DNA of 10,324 nucleotides, from the NCBI GenBank assembly GCA_025935595.1, contig JAICUZ010000072.1:1-10324 (forward strand), read 5' to 3'. Both the position numbers and the translations under genes were made by a program. Positions 6,664 through 10,324 of the stretch are shown here, piece after piece (positions within the stretch are counted from its first letter, which is position 1; each line of letters opens with the position of its first letter). The stretch is from Burkholderiales bacterium (GTDB taxonomy: Bacteria > Actinomycetota > Thermoleophilia > Gaiellales > Gaiellaceae). The notes beneath the pieces were generated by a model, which saw only the letters and a program-made list of their open reading frames with translations, did no database searches and had not been told where the DNA came from.

Positions 6664-7431
6664 ATCAAGATCCTGTTCGTGGCCGACGTGTTCGGCGCCC
6701 CGGGGCGTCGTGCCGTCGAGACTCGGCTGCCGTCGCTCCGCGAGGAGCTCGGCGCCGACTTCTGCATCGTGAACGGCGAGAACGCCGCGGCGGGGCGCGG
6801 GATCACCGCGAAGCTTGCGGACAAGCTGCTCGCGAGCGGTGCCGACGTGGTGACGCTCGGCAACTGGACGTGGGGCCAACAGGGCTTCGCGCCGTACCTC
6901 GCCGGCACCGACCGAGTCCTCCGGCCGGCGAACATGTCGCCGCAGACGCCCGGCCGCGGACTGACCGTGCAGCAGGGGGTCGCCGTGATCAACCTGCTCG
7001 GGGTCTTCGCCCTCGACCCGTTCGAGAGCCCGTTCCTCGCGGCGGACCGGCTGGTCGCAGAGGCGCGTCGCTCGACACCGATCGTGGTCGTCGACTTCCA
7101 CGCGGAGGCGACGAGCGAACAGGTCGCGCTCGCGCGTTACCTCGACGGCCGCGTCACGGCCGTGCTCGGGACGCACACGCACGTGCAGACTTCCGACGCG
7201 CGCGTGCTCGCAGGCGGCACCGCTGCGATCACGGACGCCGGCATGACCGGGCCGCACGACTCCGTGATCGGGAGCGACGAGCACAACGCGATCAGGCGCT
7301 TCGTCACCGGCATGCCGCTGCGCCTCGAGCCTGCCACCGGTGACGTGCGGATCGAGGGTGTGCTCGTCGAGTGCGACGAGGCCGGCCGTGCTAGGTCGTG
7401 CGCGGCTGTCCGCGTGCCCGTCGAGTCGTGA
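6664..7431 (+). CDS. ymdB: YmdB-like metallophosphoesterase (TIGR00282 type), apparent ATC start
   Basis: This is a 255-residue calcineurin-like phosphodiesterase of the YmdB family, dimetal enzymes of which YmdB hydrolyses cyclic nucleotides. Counting from ATC 6664 puts the metal ligands at the family positions D8, E39, N40 (NGENAA) and N67. The later ligands are H146 (FHAEAT) and H171/H173 (GTHTHVQT), four residues earlier than in Bacillus YmdB. The closing GMTGP..SVIG and RFVTGMP motifs are present. No ATG, GTG or TTG lies between the previous stop and GTG 6679. Starting at GTG 6679 would remove the first beta strand (KILFV), so ATC is preferred. Residue 68, normally His of GNH, is Trp (CTCGGCAACTGG), and the following Asp is Gly. 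The gene is co-transcribed with the LytM-like gene. Its 3' end overlaps a convergent gene by 41 nt. Confidence 0.9.
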   Translation: MKILFVADVFGAPGRRAVETRLPSLREELGADFCIVNGENAAAGRGITAKLADKLLASGADVVTLGNWTWGQQGFAPYLAGTDRVLRPANMSPQTPGRGLTVQQGVAVINLLGVFALDPFESPFLAADRLVAEARRSTPIVVVDFHAEATSEQVALARYLDGRVTAVLGTHTHVQTSDARVLAGGTAAITDAGMTGPHDSVIGSDEHNAIRRFVTGMPLRLEPATGDVRIEGVLVECDEAGRARSCAAVRVPVES

Positions 7432-8527
7432 CGAGCGCTGCGAACAGCGCCACAAGCACGAGGTCGCGCAGGAGCACGACCCAGGCGAGCTCGAAGTCGT
7501 CGGCGTACGCGAAGTACCGCTGCGGGAACCACACCTGTGTGAGCGCGCACGCCACGGTCAACAAGGCTGTCGCTGCGAGGCCGCGCCGACCACGGACGAG
7601 CGGCACGAGCGGGATCAGCCACAAGAGGTACTGCGGCGAGAGCACCTTGTCGAACGCGACGAACGCGCTGACGGCAGCGACCGAGTAGCGAACGAAGCGG
7701 TCGCGCGTGATCGGGCCGCGCGCAAAGGCGACCCATACGACGATCACGGCGAGTGTGCCGATCGCGCTGATGACCGCGGCGAGCGCACCGTGCCCAGCGA
7801 GGTTCTGCGAGCCGTGCGTCGTCACGACGTGCGGGTCGCCGAACGTGGTCAGGAAGGCCGCGCCGAGGCTCTCGACCTGGAGCGGGCGCGACCCCTGGCT
7901 GCTCAGCGTGTGCCACACGCCGTGCGGGGCGACGAGCAGGAACGGGACGAAGGCGACGGCGGCGATCGCGACGCCGGCGAAGACGGCTCGCCCATGCCCG
8001 CGCCGAACCGACCAGAGCAGCGCGGGCGGCACGACCACGAGCGGCCACAGCTTCGCCGCGACGGCCGCCCCGAGAAATGCCCAGCCGAGCGCGTCGCGGT
8101 CACGGAGCAGCGCCGCGATCGCAACGACCAGCAGCAGCGCGGGCCACACATCGAAGCGCGACAGGATCAGCGAGCCGACGAGCACCGGGGCGAGTGCCGT
8201 GTAATACGCCGCCTCACGGCGGACGAATCCGAGCGCCCCGACGAGTGCGAGGCCGCAGACGGCGATCACCCACTCGAGCGCGTTCGCATAGTCGCCGAAG
8301 TACGCCGGGACGATGAACACCGGCAGCGAGCCCGGCGGGTAGTCGACGGCGAAGTCGCGATAGGGAACACGGTGGTGGTCGACGATCGCCGAGCCGTAGC
8401 TCTGGTACGTCGGCCAGTCGACGAGCTCGCCGTGCGCCCAGAACCACGTGTGGACGAGCCCGAAGCAGGCGAGAAACAGGCCCGCCGCCGCGAGCGCGTC
8501 AGTCCACTGCCGGGACCGGCTGCTCAG
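7391..8527 (-). CDS. Polytopic GT-C (GT87-like) glycosyltransferase, no canonical start
   Basis: A membrane enzyme with about ten hydrophobic segments, likely using a polyprenyl-phosphate sugar donor on the outer face. From CTG 8527 it has 378 residues. A basic N-terminus and helix (about 11-27) precede the first outer loop VDWPTYQSYG (36-45), where D37 is the candidate GT87 catalytic Asp. RVPYRDFAVDYPPGS (53-67) is a typical GT87 motif. All of this lies upstream of the first in-frame ATG/GTG/TTG, GTG 8320, so the gene must begin earlier. The frame contains only CTG codons as near-canonical options (8527, 8479). An alternative is CTG 8502 (a CTGA overlap with the upstream stop) joined by a one-base frameshift at the GGG of 8483-8481, which would give a basic start followed by GLFLACFG. 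It overlaps the upstream glycosyltransferase. The start coordinate is uncertain; the family is not. Confidence 0.85.
   Translation of the reverse strand: MSSRSRQWTDALAAAGLFLACFGLVHTWFWAHGELVDWPTYQSYGSAIVDHHRVPYRDFAVDYPPGSLPVFIVPAYFGDYANALEWVIAVCGLALVGALGFVRREAAYYTALAPVLVGSLILSRFDVWPALLLVVAIAALLRDRDALGWAFLGAAVAAKLWPLVVVPPALLWSVRRGHGRAVFAGVAIAAVAFVPFLLVAPHGVWHTLSSQGSRPLQVESLGAAFLTTFGDPHVVTTHGSQNLAGHGALAAVISAIGTLAVIVVWVAFARGPITRDRFVRYSVAAVSAFVAFDKVLSPQYLLWLIPLVPLVRGRRGLAATALLTVACALTQVWFPQRYFAYADDFELAWVVLLRDLVLVALFAALVTTRRARGQPRTT
7435..7450. terminator. Small perfect hairpin at the convergent gene ends
   Basis: GCGCTG-CGAA-CAGCGC is a perfect 6-bp stem that starts 4 nt after the YmdB-like stop. 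Read on the other strand the loop is TTCG (UUCG in RNA), inside the last codons of the convergent glycosyltransferase. There is no T-tract on either side, so an intrinsic terminator is possible but weakly supported. It may simply reflect the coding sequence (ALFAAL). Confidence 0.25.
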
Positions 8528-10217
8528 GGTTGCCGCCCGGGAGCGGTGCGACGAGCGCGAGCACGACGAACGGGAAGAGCCACGGCAGGTAGAGATAGAA
8601 CCAGTGCGTCAAGACGAGCTCAAACCCGATCAGCACCGCGGCGGTGAGCGCGGCCATGCGGAGAGGCGAGCGACGGCGTGGCACGAAGGCGAGCGCGAGC
8701 GAGCCGGCGACGAGCGCCACCTCGAGCACGCGCTGGACGAGGTGGAGATCGGGCAGGCCCTTGGCGTGGTACTGGCGCCAGTCCCAGAGCGAGAACGGCG
8801 AGTCGCGCCCGAGCTGGAAGCTCACCGTCCGGTCGTAGAACACACGCGCGGCGTGCCACGGTGACGGCTCGAGGAAGAGCACGAAGAAGACGACCACGGT
8901 CGCGAGCAAGAAGCCGAGCAAGGTGAGCGCGGCGGCGCGCGGCCTTCGCGCTTCGGGGTAGCCCGTCCACAGCGGCAGCACGAGCAGCGACGCGAACTTC
9001 GTCCAGCCCGACACCGCGACCGCGGCTCCGCGCGCGGTCGAGCTCGTGAGCGCGAGGAAGCCCCACACGAGCAGCGCCGGGCCGATCGAGTCGTTCGTGT
9101 TGGAGCTCGAGGCGTACTGGGTGAACGGCCAGGCAGCCCAGGCGAACGCCGCTGCGGCTCCCACTCGCGGGCCGCCGAGGCGTCGTCCGACGAGGCCGAG
9201 CCCGACGAGCGCGACCAGGTCGAACAGGATCGAGGTGAAGTGGACGGCCGGCAGCGTGTCCCACTTGTGGCTCCAGCCGAACAGCAGATAGCCCGGGACG
9301 TATGCAAGGTAGGCGACCGGCCCGTAGGTGTCGCCGAGCGGGTTCGCCGTCTCGCAGCGGCCGTTCGTCTGCACGCGGTCGCGGACCTCGCCGGCGGTGT
9401 CGGCGGGACCGCACTTCTTCAGGTCGTCCTCTTGCGGGAAGTTCCCGTACGGGCTCTGCCCGTGCCAGATCCGGTCGGCGCCGATCACGCCCGAGTAGCC
9501 GACGTCGATCACGTTCGACGCGCGCACGTTGAGCCCGATGCGGAACCCGGCAAGGAACACCGTGAGGGCGAGCAGCAGCCACACGGGCCACACCGGCGCG
9601 CCACGCGAAGGGCGGTCGCGGTGGCTGACCCAGAGGCAGCGCCCGAGTGCCCACGAAAGCGGCGGGTAGGCGAGCGGCATCGCGGCGAAGATGTGGCCGC
9701 GGTTGAAGAACCAGAGGGAGACCGAGAGCGAGACGAGCGCGACCAGGTCGACGGTACGAACGCCGAGCGGCCGTCGCCAGTCGACGAGCCCGAGCAGGAA
9801 GAGCGCACAGAACGTGAGCCACAACCATGGTTCGTTGATCTTCGCGCCGCCGAACGCTCCCTTGACTCCGCGCGCCATCCCCCACGCGACCTGCGGGCCG
9901 GTCAACGCCTCGGTGACCTCGCCGCTTGCATCGTCGACGGTTCCCTTCGCGATCTCGCCGGCCTTGCCCGACCACACCTGGACGGTCCAGGAGCCGAGGC
10001 TGTACGTCGCGTCGGTCTGCGGCTTCGGCGGATACCGCTCGAGCCAACCGTGGACCTTGGGGTAGGCAAGGAAGCGCGCGATCACCTCGGCGCGCGCGAG
10101 GTGCGGCTTCGCGCCGGAGAGTGCCGGTGTCGGCGTCAGCGGGTTCGTGGTCGTCGTGCCTGCGCGGGCCGCCGGCACCAGCACCAGCGCCGCGACCGCA
10201 ATCGCGATCGTCCTCAG
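8499..10217 (-). CDS. GT-C (GT87-like) glycosyltransferase with extracytoplasmic PepSY-like N-domain
   Basis: The 572-residue protein starts at CTG 10217 by preference. This gives a clean signal peptide (MRTIAIAVAALVLVPAARA, cleavage after residue 19) and a 4-nt CTGA overlap with the upstream GtrA stop. The canonical alternatives are poor: GTG 10304 overlaps GtrA by 91 nt, and GTG 10184 cuts the signal peptide. Residues 20-130 are outside the membrane. Residues 76-105 (SWTVQVWSG...GTVDDASGEVTEAL) resemble the PepSY strand-turn pattern. About a dozen hydrophobic segments follow. The outer loop has NVIDVGYSG (235-243, D238 candidate catalytic Asp), HGQSPYGN (252-259), C269/C288 as a possible disulfide, and DTYGPVAY (296-303). 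It should transfer a lipid-linked sugar to an envelope acceptor. Donor and acceptor cannot be read. Confidence 0.88.
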   Translation of the reverse strand: MRTIAIAVAALVLVPAARAGTTTTNPLTPTPALSGAKPHLARAEVIARFLAYPKVHGWLERYPPKPQTDATYSLGSWTVQVWSGKAGEIAKGTVDDASGEVTEALTGPQVAWGMARGVKGAFGGAKINEPWLWLTFCALFLLGLVDWRRPLGVRTVDLVALVSLSVSLWFFNRGHIFAAMPLAYPPLSWALGRCLWVSHRDRPSRGAPVWPVWLLLALTVFLAGFRIGLNVRASNVIDVGYSGVIGADRIWHGQSPYGNFPQEDDLKKCGPADTAGEVRDRVQTNGRCETANPLGDTYGPVAYLAYVPGYLLFGWSHKWDTLPAVHFTSILFDLVALVGLGLVGRRLGGPRVGAAAAFAWAAWPFTQYASSSNTNDSIGPALLVWGFLALTSSTARGAAVAVSGWTKFASLLVLPLWTGYPEARRPRAAALTLLGFLLATVVVFFVLFLEPSPWHAARVFYDRTVSFQLGRDSPFSLWDWRQYHAKGLPDLHLVQRVLEVALVAGSLALAFVPRRRSPLRMAALTAAVLIGFELVLTHWFYLYLPWLFPFVVLALVAPLPGGNPEQPVPAVD

Positions 10218-10324
10218 CTGCGGAACGACCAGAGCTTGTTCCCGATGAAGTTCAGCGGGGTGACGAGCATGATCGCGACCATCTGCGACACGGTCTTTCC
10301 CCACCCGAGCCAGTCGAGGAACAC
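10214..10324 (-). CDS. GtrA-family membrane protein, C-terminal end (cut by right edge)
   Basis: The last 36 codons of a minus-strand gene are visible, running off the right edge and ending at TGA 10216-10214. The segment AIMLVTPLNFIGNKLWSF, a hydrophobic helix followed by NFIGNKLW, is the characteristic end of GtrA-type proteins (the usual form is 'NFLxNRxWvF'). GtrA proteins are small four-helix membrane proteins thought to help move polyprenyl-phosphate sugars across the membrane. That fits the two GT-C enzymes encoded immediately downstream. The start lies outside the window. Confidence 0.75.
   Translation of the reverse strand: MFLDWLGWGKTVSQMVAIMLVTPLNFIGNKLWSFRS

Noticed and set aside
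8321..8447. Starting the second glycosyltransferase at GTG 8320
   Set aside because: This removes the first membrane helix, the candidate catalytic Asp and most of the YPPG motif, all of which are encoded in frame just upstream.
7340..8647. A 435-codon plus-strand open frame across the glycosyltransferase region
   Set aside because: It runs antisense to membrane proteins with clear GT87 motifs. Its highly charged, low-complexity translation is a codon-bias shadow.

Overview
This is a GC-rich, almost fully coding bacterial window with mostly ATG/GTG starts, 4-nt start/stop overlaps and heme made from glutamate-1-semialdehyde. That points to a high-GC actinobacterium. The gene set (a YmdB-type phosphodiesterase beside a LytM-like protein, a short ABC ATPase, GT-C enzymes) would fit Thermoleophilia, but the class is inferred. 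No rRNA, tRNA, CRISPR, IS element or phage gene was seen.

Layout. (1) 1-5743, minus strand: one tightly packed unit read right to left. It runs AI-2E/PerM-type membrane protein, ABC ATPase, ABC-2 permease, hemB, hemL, a small helical protein of unknown function, then a gene cut by the left edge. Four of the six junctions overlap by exactly 4 nt (GTGA or ATGA), hemB/hemL overlap by 10 nt, and hemL and the small gene lie 13 nt apart. (2) 5731-5871: a 141-bp divergent intergenic region, with a TANNNT -10 candidate 7 nt before each start codon, suggesting leaderless mRNAs both ways. (3) 5872-7431, plus strand: a membrane-anchored degenerate LytM/M23 protein, then a YmdB-like metallophosphoesterase. 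(4) 7391-10324, minus strand: the end of a GtrA-family protein, then two polytopic GT-C (GT87-like) glycosyltransferases, converging with region 3 over 41 bp. No gene-free stretch exceeds 300 bases.

How the genes fit together. HemL and HemB catalyse consecutive steps, glutamate-1-semialdehyde to 5-aminolevulinate to porphobilinogen. The co-transcribed ABC exporter and AI-2E protein have no substrate readable from sequence. The GtrA/GT-C group fits envelope glycosylation from polyprenyl-phosphate sugars. The LytM-like protein and phosphodiesterase may act in envelope control and nucleotide signalling.

Most unusual points: three genes appear to lack a canonical start (ATC for the phosphodiesterase, CTG for both glycosyltransferases). 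The phosphodiesterase has Trp in place of the motif-III His. The LytM protein has lost two zinc-ligand histidines. One glycosyltransferase carries an extracytoplasmic PepSY-like region. No wholly new defence or mobile system was recognised.
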